From assembly GCF_036884655.1 (NCBI RefSeq), contig NC_088340.1, forward strand, positions 25,925,001 through 25,989,000: a stretch of 64,000 bases of DNA. The letters are read 5' to 3'. Of this stretch, positions 1 to 9,255 are shown piece after piece; within the stretch, counting starts at the first letter, position 1, and each line of letters begins with the position of its first letter. A program made the translations under genes and the position numbers. The notes under the pieces were generated by a model. It was not told the origin of the DNA. It worked only from the letters and a program-made list of their open reading frames with translations, and made no database searches. Source of the stretch: Musa acuminata AAA Group. Lineage: Eukaryota; Streptophyta; Magnoliopsida; Zingiberales; Musaceae.

Positions 1-58
1 CTGGGAACCCTAAGAGAATTCAAATTTTGAAGCCCAAAATTTGAATCCTCTTGAGGCC

Positions 59-66
59 TATAAATA
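59..66 (+). promoter_or_regulatory. TATA box of element A 5' LTR
   Basis: TATAAATA in a CCTATAAATACCCC context, present at the same place in the A 3' LTR (8231) and the D 5' LTR (59391). Variants occupy the equivalent place in the other SIRE-like LTRs. It is the probable core promoter for the genomic RNA. Confidence 0.7.
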
Positions 67-312
67 CCCCTCAAATCTCAGCTGAGGTTAAAACTTTTGA
101 GAAGCATTTTGATTGCGAGAAAAGTCTTAGAAAGTCTTAGCAAGTCTTGTTTTCAATTTGCTAGAGAGTTCTCCTCCTTCTTTCTTATTGAAAATTTGTA
201 AGAGGTTGAGCTGCTTGTAAAAGGTTGTAAGAGGGGTGTTTACCCTTCCATTTCAAGAGACTTGCTAGTGGAAGGTGGGAGCCTCATCGAAGAGGGGCCT
301 CGCAAGTGGAGT

Positions 313-324
313 AGGTCATTTGAC
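313..324 (+). promoter_or_regulatory. Conserved GGTCA/TGACC inverted repeat in the transcribed leader
   Basis: GGTCATTTGACC is a short hairpin sequence about 250 bp downstream of the TATA box. The same stem with different loops occurs at 8482, 8812, 10180, 11947, 13231, 23688, 30987, 37813, 40098, 50538, 55135 and 59646. It is always followed, in LTR sense, by GAACCACTCTA or a close variant. Confidence 0.5.
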
Positions 325-566
325 CAAACCACTCTAAAAATCGGCGTAATCTCTGGTTTGCTTTTTATTATTGTCATTTACATTACTGTAAATCTTCTTA
401 CTGCTTTAGTTCCTTATTACTCTTGCTGCGCAACTTTAAGAATACGTTTTCAAGTTAAATTTCTCAAGTTTCGTTCTTAACGTACGAAAGATTTTGTTAA
501 AATCGAAGTTTTAATCCGCTGCACTAATTCACCCCTCCCTCTTAGTGCTTCTCCGATCCTAACAAG

Positions 567-578
567 TGGTATCAGAGC
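567..578 (+). other. Primer-binding site of element A
   Basis: TGGTATCAGAGC, complementary to the 3' end of initiator methionine tRNA, two bases after the LTR end. It primes minus-strand DNA synthesis. Confidence 0.92.
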
Positions 579-616
579 AAGGTTATCTCTCATATTTGGT
601 TTAATACCCAAGAGAG

Positions 617-3600
617 ATGGCTTACTTCGGCATGCAAGAGGGCCATTCTATTGCACGACCACCTTTGTTTAATGGGTCGGATTACACATATTGGAAGACT
701 CGCATGAGAATCTTCCTCATTTCTATGGACTTTGAGATTTGGTCTATTGTCGAGAATGGATTTCAAAAATCTTCTCTTCCGATGAGCGAATGGGATGAAT
801 CGGAGAAGAAGGTTTTTGCTTTAAATGCAAAGGCTATGAATGCCTTGTTTTGTGCACTAGACAAAAACGAATTTAATCGTGTTTCAATGTGTGATTCGGC
901 TTTTGATATTTGGAGAACTCTTGAGGTCACTCATGAAGGCACTTGCCGTGTGAAAGAGTCCAAAATCAACATCCTTGTGCACTCTTACGAACTTTTCCGA
1001 ATGAAACCAAGTGAGTCTATCGGAGACATGTACACCCGGTTTACGGATGTCATCAATGGACTCAAAGCTCTTGGTAAAGATTTTACTAACTTTGAACTAG
1101 TAACTAAAATCTTAAGATCCCTCCCTAAAAGTTGGGGTCCAAAAGTTACGGCCATTCAAGAGGCCAAAGACCTTAAAGCATTCCCTCTTGAAGAACTCAT
1201 TGGGTCTCTAATGACCTACGAAATGACATGTCAAGCTCATGACAAGCTCGAGAACCCCCTTCCAAAGAACAGGAAGGATATGGCACTCAAATCACAAGAA
1301 GACCACTTGAAAGGAACATCAAGTGATGAGGACAGTGACAATGACATTGCACTTTTGACTCAAAAATTTAAAAAATATTTAAGAAAGAACAGATTTAAAA
1401 ATAATACAAAAAATAAATTTGAACAAAAGAAGGACCAAGTGATTTGCTATGAATGCAAAAAACTGGGACACTATAAGAACGATTGTCCTCAAGCCAAAAA
1501 GAGAACATAAAAAAAGAAGGCATTCAAAGCAACGTGGGATGATTCAAGCGCATCCAAAGAAGAGGAGTCCAACACCGAGCAAGTTACTCATTACGCGCTA
1601 ATGGCGTTAGGAGAAGAGGTATGTGATTTATTTAATGAAGATTTATCTTTTGAAGAACTATCTATTGCTTTTCATGAATTATTTGATGAATGTAGAACTG
1701 TTAGCAAGAAGTTAAGTATCTTAAAGAAAGAGCATGCTTTGCTACAAGATGAGTTTGATAGTCTTCAAACTCCTCCATGCTCTAAGTGTGAGCACTTAGA
1801 AGCAATAAAAAATGAAAATTTGCTTCTTAAGGAAACCTTAAACAAGTTTAAGGTTGGTAGCAAAGGATTAGATATGATCCTTGCACACAAGGGTCACATC
1901 GCAAATAGAAATGGAATTGGATTTGTAAAAGGATTACATCAAAATCCTACCACTTTCATAAAAGGACCTACATTACATGTTTCCTCTTATATGAAATGCA
2001 ACTTTTGTTGCAAATCCGGACATATTGCCTACAAATGCCCATTTAGGAAAATTAGTTCACAAAAATTAATATGGGTTCCTAAAGGAACTATAAAGAATTC
2101 AATCATAAATAACAAAGTTAGTGGGTCAATTTTTGAGGCACCCAAAATCAAATGGGTACCTAAAAATCATCCTCTTTTGCAAACAAACCCACAAGCTAGG
2201 AGCAAGAGATGGTATCTCGATAGTGGATGCTCAAGACATATGACTGGAGATCCATCTCATTTCTCTATGCTCACTAGCAAAGAAGAAGGGTACGTTACCT
2301 TCGGAGACAACAACAAGGGCAAAATCATTGGCAAGGGAACTATTGGTAACAAATTTAATTTTTCCATTGATGATGTCTTACTAGTTGATGGATTGAAACA
2401 TAATCTCTTGAGTATTAGTCAACTATGCGAGAAAGGTAACATCATTAGATTTGAATCAAATATGTGCATTATTGAAAAACCAAATCATAACATGACTATG
2501 ATTGCTTTAAAACAAAATAATGTCTATACCATCAATCTTGATGAACTAAGTAATGAAATGTGCTTCTCCGCCGTAAATGATGATGCTTGGCTTTGGCATA
2601 GGAGATTAGGCCATGCAAGCATGAAAACAATATCTAAGATCTCATCTCAAGAATTAGTACGAGGAATTCCAAATATAAAGTTTATTAAGGACAAAGTATG
2701 CGATGCATGTCAACTAGGCAAACAAATAAAAACAAGCTTCAAACCAAAAAATCAAATCAGCACTACTAGACCATTACAATTGATCCATTTGGACTTATTT
2801 GGACCAATTGATACAACAAGTCTAGGTGGAAGCAAATATGCTTTTATGATTGTGGATGACTACTCTATATACACTTGGACCTATTTCTTAGCTCACAAAA
2901 GTGATTGCTTCAAGTGTTTCTCTAAATTTTGTAAACTCACTCAAAACGAAAAAGGCTTCATGATTTCATCAATTCGGAGTGATCACAGTGGTGAATTCCA
3001 AAACCGTGACTTTCAAAATTTTTGCGAAGGTAATGGGTACAATAACAACTTCTCAACTCCAAGAAATCCTCAACAAAATGGAGTAGTTGAAAGGAAAAAT
3101 AGAAATCTACAAGAAATGACAAGAACTATGTTGAATGAACATAGTTTACCTAAGTAATTTTGGGCCGAAGCCGTAAATACGGCTTGCTACATCATGAATA
3201 GAGTCCTAATAAGACCATCCTTATCCAAAACTCCCTATGAATTATGGAATAACAAAAAACCAAACATCTCCTATTTTAAAGTTTTTGGTTGTAAATGCTT
3301 TATTTTAAATGAAAGGGATGCTTTAGGAAAATTGGATGCTAAATCTGATGAAGGCATCTTTCTTGGTTACTCTTCCGTTTCTAAAGCTTTTCGGGTTTTT
3401 AATAAAAGAACTTTAGTAATTGAAGAGTCTATTCATGTAGTTTTTAATGAAATTTCCGATTTAAAGAAAAATGATTTTGATGATGATCTTGGTTTTGATA
3501 ATTTGAATTTAAATGAACCCTCTCCTCAAAATAGCCATTTGAATGCATCTTCTTCCGAAATTTCTTTACCAAAAGAATGGAAGTATGTAGATGCTCATCC

Positions 3601-5221
3601 AAAAGAGCAAATTATAGGAGATACATCAAAAGGGGTTCAAACTCGTTCTTCTTTCAAAAATTTCTGTGCTAACGCCGCTTTCCTTTCTCAAACTGAACCT
3701 AAATGCATTGACGAAGCCTTAAAAGATGATTTTTGGATCATTGCAATGCAAGAAGAATTGAACCAATTTAAGAGGAATGAGGTATGGAAGCTTGTTCCTA
3801 GACTAAGTGACCACTTAGTCATAGGTAGTAAGTGGGTCTTTAGAAACAAGCAAGACGAAAATGGTATCGTGGTTAGAAACAAGGCTAGATTAGTGGCCAA
3901 AGGTTTCAACCAAGAAGAAGGTATCGATTACGAAGAAACCTTCGCTCCCGTGGCTCGATTAGAAGCCATAAGGATGCTCCTTGCCTATGCTAGTAGTAAT
4001 AATTTTAAACTATTTCAAATGGATGTTAAAAGTGCTTTCTTGAATGGTTTTATTTCCGAAGAAGTATTTGTCGAACAACCTCCCGGATTTGAAAATTCTC
4101 TTCTTCCTAATCATGTATTCAAATTGACTAAAGCTCTCTATGGCTTAAAACAAGCTCCTAGAGCTTGGTATGAAAGACTTAGCTCCTTTCTTATTTTAAA
4201 TAATTTTACCAAAGGCAAGGTTGATACTACATTGTTTATTAAACATTTTGAAAATAATTTTCTTATTGTGCAAATTTATGTTGACGATATTGTGTTTGGC
4301 TCTTCGGATGAATCACTATGTGAATCATTTGCCAAATGTATGAGTCTTGAATTTGAAATGAGTTTAACGGGTGAATTAACTTTCTTTTTGGGATTGCAAA
4401 TCAAACAACTTAGTGATGATATATTTCTTAACCAATCTAAATATACATTAGAATTGTTAAAACGATTTAACATGGATAATTCAAAAGCAATAAACACCCC
4501 TATGAGTACTGCGACTAAGTTAGATATGGATGAAAATGGTGAAAGTTTCGATCAAAAAACATATAGGGGAATGATAGGTAGTCTACTCTACCTCACTGCG
4601 ACTAGACCGGATATTATGTTTAGTGTAGGACTTTGCACTAGGTTTCAATCTAATCCTAAATTATCTCATCTTAAGAGTGTTAAAAGAATATTTAGGTATC
4701 TTAAAGGAACTCCAAATTTAGGATTGTGGTATCTAAAATCTGAAAAATTCGATCTAATAGCTTATGCAGATGCCGATTTTGGCGGATGCAGGATAGATAG
4801 AAAAAGTACATCTGGAACATGCCAATTTTTAGGACATGCACTTGTTTCTTGGACTTCCAAGAAACAAAATTCAGTTGCACTATCTACGGCGGAAGCCGAA
4901 TACATTGCTGCAAGTGCATGTTGTGCACAAGTAATTTGGATGAAAAATACATTAGAAGACTATGGAATTCACCTTGAAAATATTCCCATAAAATACGATA
5001 ATACCAGTGCCATATGCCTTACTAAAAATCCAATTCAGCACTCTAGAACTAAGCACATCGACGTTAGGCATCATTTCATACGCAATCATGTTCTTAACAA
5101 TGATGTTGTTCTAGAATTCATTGACACAAAGCATCAATTAGCAGATATATTTACAAAAGCTTTGAATAAAGACCAATTTGAATTCATCCGAAGGGAATTA
5201 GGCATGCTAAATTGTCCCTAA
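617..5221 (+). pseudogene. gag-pol polyprotein of element A, one frame with two nonsense codons
   Basis: A single reading frame of about 1,534 codons broken only by TAA at 1508-1510 and TAA at 3155-3157. Order by approximate residue: UBN2/DUF4219-type capsid (start motif FNGSDYTYWKTRM), CCHC knuckle CYECKKLGHYKNDC near 277, a coiled coil, a second knuckle CNFCCKSGHIAYKC near 461, protease WYLDSGCSRHMTGD with catalytic Asp near 535, and integrase HHCC (WHRRLGHAS, CDACQLGK) near 660. The integrase core follows with HLDLFGP, SDHSGEF and VVERKNR, where the usual SDHGGEF has Gly to Ser. Reverse transcriptase carries YVDD near 1221, and RNase H has ADAD, STAEAEY and KYDNTSAI. The ATG lies in AGAGATGG, 39 bases after the PBS. 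Element D has sense codons at both stop positions, so these are decay mutations rather than a programmed readthrough site. Confidence 0.93.
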
Positions 5222-5387
5222 AATGAACTTCACAAAAAGGACTCGTTCTTTTCCCTTCGTTTATGAATTTGAATTCTTCCTTCTTCTTCAATTCAAAATG
5301 ATCCATTAAAGTATAAATTATGATCTTGAGGGAAGAAGCTAAACAAAAGGAAGGAAGAAAATTTTTTTCTTTCCTCCGCGTGATGCC
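5222..5387 (+). other. pol-ORF3 spacer of element A
   Basis: AT-rich, purine-rich noncoding stretch between the pol stop and the GC-rich palindrome cluster. I see no gene in it. Confidence 0.6.
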
Positions 5388-5525
5388 AGCGGTGGCACCG
5401 CCAAATCCGGCGGTTGCACCGACTGGCGCTCGGGCGCCAGGCGGTGACACCGACCAGTTTGGCGGTGACACCGACCGAGTCACCCTTTTTAACCCGAGGG
5501 GTTAGGGCCGGCGGTGACACCGCCC
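5388..5525 (+). repeat. GC-rich palindrome cluster upstream of ORF3 (element A)
   Basis: About five GCGGTGGCACCGCC-like near-palindromes (GCGGTGGCACCGCC, GCGGTTGCACCG, GCGGTGACACCG and variants) spaced some 20-40 bp apart. They resemble the U3 clusters of this family's LTRs but lie inside the element. A matching internal cluster precedes ORF3 in element E (35040-35175). Several apparent minus-strand reading frames here are by-products of the repeats. Confidence 0.75.
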
Positions 5526-5652
5526 CCAACCCGAAGAAAGACCTCTCAAAACCCTCTCCCATTCCCTCTAACCCTCATTCTAATTCTTAGAAACATTGGA
5601 GAAGGATTCTTGGTGGTCCAAGCTTTCCATCTCTCAACATAATCTCCACGAG

Positions 5653-5726
5653 GTAACACTTGAAATCCCTCTTTCTTTTCTCTTTCTCTTGCTTATTTTT
5701 CACAATTTCATCATCATGTTGTCTAG
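5653..5726 (+). promoter_or_regulatory. Predicted leader intron before ORF3 (element A)
   Basis: Donor CACGAG|GTAACAC, a strongly U-rich body and acceptor TTGTCTAG|AAAATGG, total 74 nt, ending three bases before the ORF3 ATG. Element E has a 72-nt equivalent in the same place. Splicing is inferred from sequence only. Confidence 0.5.
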
Positions 5727-5729
5727 AAA

Positions 5730-6825
5730 ATGGCTCCTAAGAGATCAAAAGGAATAAGGATTGAAGGAGATTCATATAACCATGACCTTTTTAGATCAAA
5801 AGAGGTAGCCCTTAGCTTTCCAAAATTTGAAACATGATGTGTCCATAAGGGAAAATACGTTGATTTGGATGAACTAGAGGACTTAGAACCCATTAGGTGG
5901 TTTGCACACCTAGAAGCTCTACCTCTACTACAAATAGATGAACCAATCTATCCACGGTTAGTGAGATTGTTCTATACCAACCTATATGAAGACAATGATA
6001 GCCTAAGCACTTACATTCTAGGAACACCCATTAGAATATTTGACAGCACCATTTGTGAGCTAATTGGCATAACTGAAAAAGATAGGGGATGCTATTTTAA
6101 AGGTAAATGGGACGTCAAAAAAAATAGGAGCAACCTATTCCGAAGCTGTGAAAACAATTTTTGCAAATCCAAACCTTGACTTCCTACCCAAGAGCTGTGA
6201 ACACTTAATGCCTTTCAACTCTAAAATTCTTCATCACATTATCACAAGCATCATATTCCCCAAACAATTTCATCTTGACGAAGTAAGTCAAATAGAGATA
6301 GGAACCATGTACTAGATTATGACCGGTCAGCATAATTGTTTTGGGTACTTGATTCGCCAACACATGCAGGAAATTATGACTAAAGATACTATATTGCCAT
6401 ATGGGAGGTTAATCACTAGAATTCTTCATGCCTATGACATTTGCATTCCACCCGATGAAGAATCTATTCAAAATGATCGATATAACATAATAAATAAAAA
6501 CCTGCTGAAAAAACTTAGGTGCACTTTTAGCAATGGCATATGGGTTAGGCAGCCTAGAAGGACGGATCCAATTCCTACACCAATAGAACAACACGAAACA
6601 CCAATTCTTATGGGAAATGAATCTCCTCCTCCTAGTCCCTTTGGAGCAGCACCTTCAGCTCCTATTTCCTCCTCTGAAGATATCATTATGGCGGAGCTAT
6701 CTCAGATCAAATCACAGCAAGAACAAATTCAGAATCAACAAGTTGAAATTTTGAAGACACTACGACAGATGAATGAAAAAATAGATATCATGTATCAGCA
6801 CTGTGGATTACCTCCTAAGGATTAA
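5730..6825 (+). pseudogene. ORF3 of element A: plant-transposon-protein-like domain plus coiled coil
   Basis: Extra ORF between pol and the 3' LTR, where SIRE elements often carry an env-like or accessory ORF. It starts at MAPKRSKGIRIEGD and runs about 364 codons. The domain segment includes WFAHLEALPLLQIDEPIYPR, LVRLFYTNLY and LPYGRLITRILHAYDICIP, like the 'putative plant transposon protein' region of plant retroelements. A Pro-rich linker and a Gln-rich coiled coil (KSQQEQIQNQQVEILKTLRQ) end it. Lesions: TGA at 5835-5837, a frameshift in the A-run near 6117-6126, and TAG at 6313-6315. I see no signal peptide or membrane segment, so an envelope role is not supported. Its biochemical function is unknown. 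The homologue in E is 33738-34787 on the minus strand. Confidence 0.75.
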
Positions 6826-7052
6826 ATTGATGTATCTTTTTATTCTGTTCTGTTTGCTTTTAAAAACAAGTTCATGTTTGTCATCGATTGTACGATAACT
6901 GATCTTTCCTTTAGATAACTACTGTCTTAATCTGCATAGATGATGATGTCTTTTGGATAAACTATTTCTGGCAAATTTGAATGATGAACTTTGATAAATA
7001 CTAAACCTTTTTCTATGATCATCAATTAGCTGGCTTGTCTCTTTTTGTTGAT

Positions 7053-7067
7053 GACAAAGGGGGAGAA
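7053..7067 (+). other. Second (internal) polypurine tract of element A
   Basis: CAAAGGGGGAGAAG preceded by TTTTGTTGATGA, about 470 bp upstream of the LTR-adjacent tract. The same motif is kept in C (29970-30000), B (19081-19114), E (32650-32675), K (51788-51815) and F (46181-46205). Confidence 0.45.
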
Positions 7068-7119
7068 GTGATGACTTACACCAGAACGATAGCATGACTA
7101 ATATGAATTACAAAAACTT

Positions 7120-7301
7120 GTGTGATATGAATGTCTTATATGACTTGCAAATCCTTGAAAATATCACAAGATTGATATCATGAAATTTATATTGAAAATC
7201 TTTATCTTTTGTGTGATATGAATGTCTTATATGACTTGCAAATCCTTGAAAATATCACAAGATTGATATCATAAAATTTATATTGAAAATCTTTATCTTC
7301 T
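7120..7301 (+). repeat. 91-bp tandem duplication in element A 3' region
   Basis: Two head-to-tail copies, 7120-7210 and 7211-7301, beginning GTGTGATATGAATGTC and nearly identical. Confidence 0.85.
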
Positions 7302-7523
7302 GTCATAGCAAAATTCGTCCCGTATCATTTAACTTATGATTTTCATCGAAGTTTCGTACTTACTATTGTTTAATGAGGATAACGACAAAGTTTTACGATT
7401 AGAACTTATCGGGTTATGCTTGAATCCAATGGGATGGAATTCAAGTGTTTTTTATCTTCTCATAATATGGCATATAGATAGGGGGAGTTATGTTTAACTC
7501 CGTCATCAATTGATTGTCATCAT

Positions 7524-7537
7524 CAAAAAGGGGGAGA
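7524..7537 (+). other. 3' polypurine tract of element A
   Basis: AAAAAGGGGGAGA directly before the TG of the 3' LTR; plus-strand DNA synthesis primer. Confidence 0.85.
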
Positions 7538-8058
7538 TTGTTGAATCTCGGATTTTGATGATATAATCAATTGGTGGGTTAATTGATCTAATCCATATTA
7601 TTAAGTTAAGTGTGCAGGATTAACTACGATAACCAGAAAACATAAAGCAAGGATACCGGAGTCGAGCTCGATGAACGTTTAAGAGACCGAAGAATCATCG
7701 GAGATGCTGCCGGAACCATCCGAGAAGAAATCGGGAACGTGTCAGAAGTTCACCGAAGAAATCGTCGGAGGCTCGCGGAGATCACCAAGAAGGCTCGGCT
7801 ACTCGTTAAAGTCATCACAAAGATTGGGAGCTTGTAGGGAGTCCGTCCGAAGAAGTTCGTCGGAAAGCTCGCCGGAACAAGACTCGACGTTCGCGGTTAA
7901 AAAACTTGCTTAGGATGTTTTTTTTGTGTTATGTAGTTCACCTATAATTAGGATTTAGGATTAAGAGATAATCCTATATCCTGGTTAGGGGCCAACTAGG
8001 CCCAAAGTCAGATTTGGTTTGGGCTAAAATTAAGCCAAACAAATGAATTGAAGATCCA

Positions 8059-8170
8059 AGCGGTGGCACCGCCTGGCTGGGCGGTGACACCTCCTTGGCT
8101 GGGCGGTTGCACCGTCCAGCACCCGAGCGCTGGGCGGTGGCACCGCCTGGCTGGGCGGTGGCACCTCCAG
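8059..8170 (+). repeat. U3 palindrome cluster, element A 3' LTR
   Basis: About five GCGGTGGCACCGCC / GCGGTGACACC / GCGGTTGCACCG units, ending roughly 60 bp before the TATA box. Confidence 0.75.
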
Positions 8171-8230
8171 CACCGGGAACCCTAAGAGAATTCAAATTTT
8201 GAAGCCCAAAATTTGAATCCTCTTGAGGCC

Positions 8231-8238
8231 TATAAATA
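8231..8238 (+). promoter_or_regulatory. TATA box of element A 3' LTR
   Basis: TATAAATA in the same context as 59-66. From the 3' LTR it could drive transcription into flanking DNA. Confidence 0.65.
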
Positions 8239-8733
8239 CCCCTCAAATCTCAGCTGAGGTTAAAACTTTTGAGAAGCATTTTGATTGAGAGAAAAGTCTT
8301 AGAAAGTCTTAGCAAGTCTTGTTTTCAATTTGCTAGAGAGTTCTCCTCCTTTCTTATTGAAAATTTGTAAGAGGTTGAGCTGCTTGTAAAAGGTTGTAAG
8401 AGGGGTGTTTACCCTTCCATTTCAAGAGACTTGCTAGTGGAAGGTGGGAGCCTCATCGAAGAGGGGCCTCGCAAGTGGAGTAGGTCATTTGACCGAACCA
8501 CTCTAAAAATTGGCGTAATCTCTGGTTTGCTTTTTATTATTGTCATTTACATTACTGCAAATCTTCTTACTGCTTTAGTTCCTTATTACTCTTGCTGCGC
8601 AACTTTAAGAATACGTTTTCAAGTTAAATTTCTCAAGTTTCGTTCTTAACGTACGAAAGATTTTGTTAAAATCGAAGTTTTAATCCGCTGCACTAATTCA
8701 CCCCCCCCTCTTAGTGCCACTCCGATCCTAACA

Positions 8734-9255
8734 AAGCAAAGAGGAAGTGAGGCAATTGCAAAGTAAGTAAATGACAATAATATAAATGCAAACAAGAATT
8801 TATAGTGGTTCGGTCATTGTGACCTATATCCACTTCTGATTCCTCCTCCGTCGAGGTCACCGGCATCCACTAATGTTCTTCCTTCAATAGGCGAAGACCA
8901 ACCATGTCTTTACAATGCTTTTACCTTTTCACGGGTTTAGGAGATAACCTTTACAAGCCTCACACCTCTCTTGAATGATCACAACACTAGAAAGGAAGGA
9001 GGAGGACTCTTTGCACTCTTACAACAATTTTAACACCCCAAGATTTCAAGATATTGTTCACACTTTTTATGTCCTTTCATACAAAAAAGGGTGGGGTATT
9101 TATAAACACCAATGACTTCAGAATTGGAGTCAACAAGTGTCACATCATCGGATTTTAGGGTACTATCGGTACCACCATCATTATTGGGCGGTACTACCGC
9201 TTGTAGACTGACAATGTACAGTACCACTACCCAAACAGTGACCTAATAGGTGGCA
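8734..9255 (-). repeat. LTR fragment J(-), SIRE-like, minus strand
   Basis: Reverse-complement LTR sequence: hairpin near 8812, TATTTATA (minus TATA box) at 9097-9104, then palindromes in minus orientation. The U5 end is missing because element A inserted there, and the far U3 end is lost at the junction near 9240-9280. Confidence 0.75.

Larger units (their letters stand above)
1..564 (+). repeat. 5' LTR of element A (3' part only)
   Basis: Matches 8173-8733 almost base for base and ends in CCTAACA two bases before the primer-binding site. It contains the TATA box, the R region and U5; the first ~630 bp of the LTR, with most of U3, lie outside the window. Confidence 0.95.
6826..7523 (+). other. 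3' internal noncoding region of element A
   Basis: AT-rich, no coding potential. It holds a second polypurine tract near 7053-7067 and a 91-bp tandem duplication at 7120-7301. Similar 3' regions flank the polypurine tracts of B, C and E. Confidence 0.7.
1..8733 (+). mobile_element. SIRE-like Ty1/copia retrotransposon A (5' end outside window)
   Basis: Nearly complete LTR retrotransposon: partial 5' LTR, initiator-Met PBS, gag-pol in the order GAG-PR-IN-RT-RH (integrase before RT, diagnostic of Ty1/copia), an extra ORF3, a polypurine tract and a full 3' LTR. Two zinc knuckles, a long 3' region and an additional ORF after pol fit the SIRE/Maximus clade. By eye the 564 bp of 5' LTR differ from the matching 3' LTR at roughly eight positions plus a 3-bp indel and C-tract changes, suggesting a fairly recent insertion. 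The element landed in a minus-strand LTR fragment that resumes at 8734. The 5' target duplication lies outside the window. Confidence 0.93.
7539..8733 (+). repeat. 3' LTR of element A
   Basis: 1,195 bp from TGTTGAATC to CCTAACA. In order: a CGGAAG/GTCGG-rich short-repeat zone (about 7700-7890), a palindrome cluster (8059-8170), the TATA box (8231), the GGTCA/TGACC hairpin (8482) and a C8 tract (8701) near the end. The D 5' LTR (58690-59896) is its near twin. Confidence 0.95.

Noticed and set aside
262..480. 72-residue frame starting MLVEGGSLIEEG, repeated at 8431-8649 and 59594
   Set aside because: It lies in the R/U5 part of the LTR and recurs only because the LTR does; no codon bias or domain. 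At most an upstream frame in the RNA leader.
567..578. tRNA gene at the TGGTATCAGAGC sites
   Set aside because: Only the 12-13-base primer-binding complement is present; no tRNA cloverleaf.
1508..1510. Programmed stop readthrough between gag and pol in element A
   Set aside because: Element D has a sense codon at the same position and the context is not conserved; best read as a nonsense mutation.
5730..6825. ORF3 as a retroviral-type envelope gene
   Set aside because: No signal peptide, transmembrane segment or furin-like site is visible; the domain resembles a plant retroelement-associated protein and a coiled coil instead.
8059..8170. Regularly spaced palindromic repeats resembling a CRISPR array
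   Set aside because: Units are degenerate, spacing is irregular, the array lies in an LTR U3 and the DNA is plant; no cas genes.
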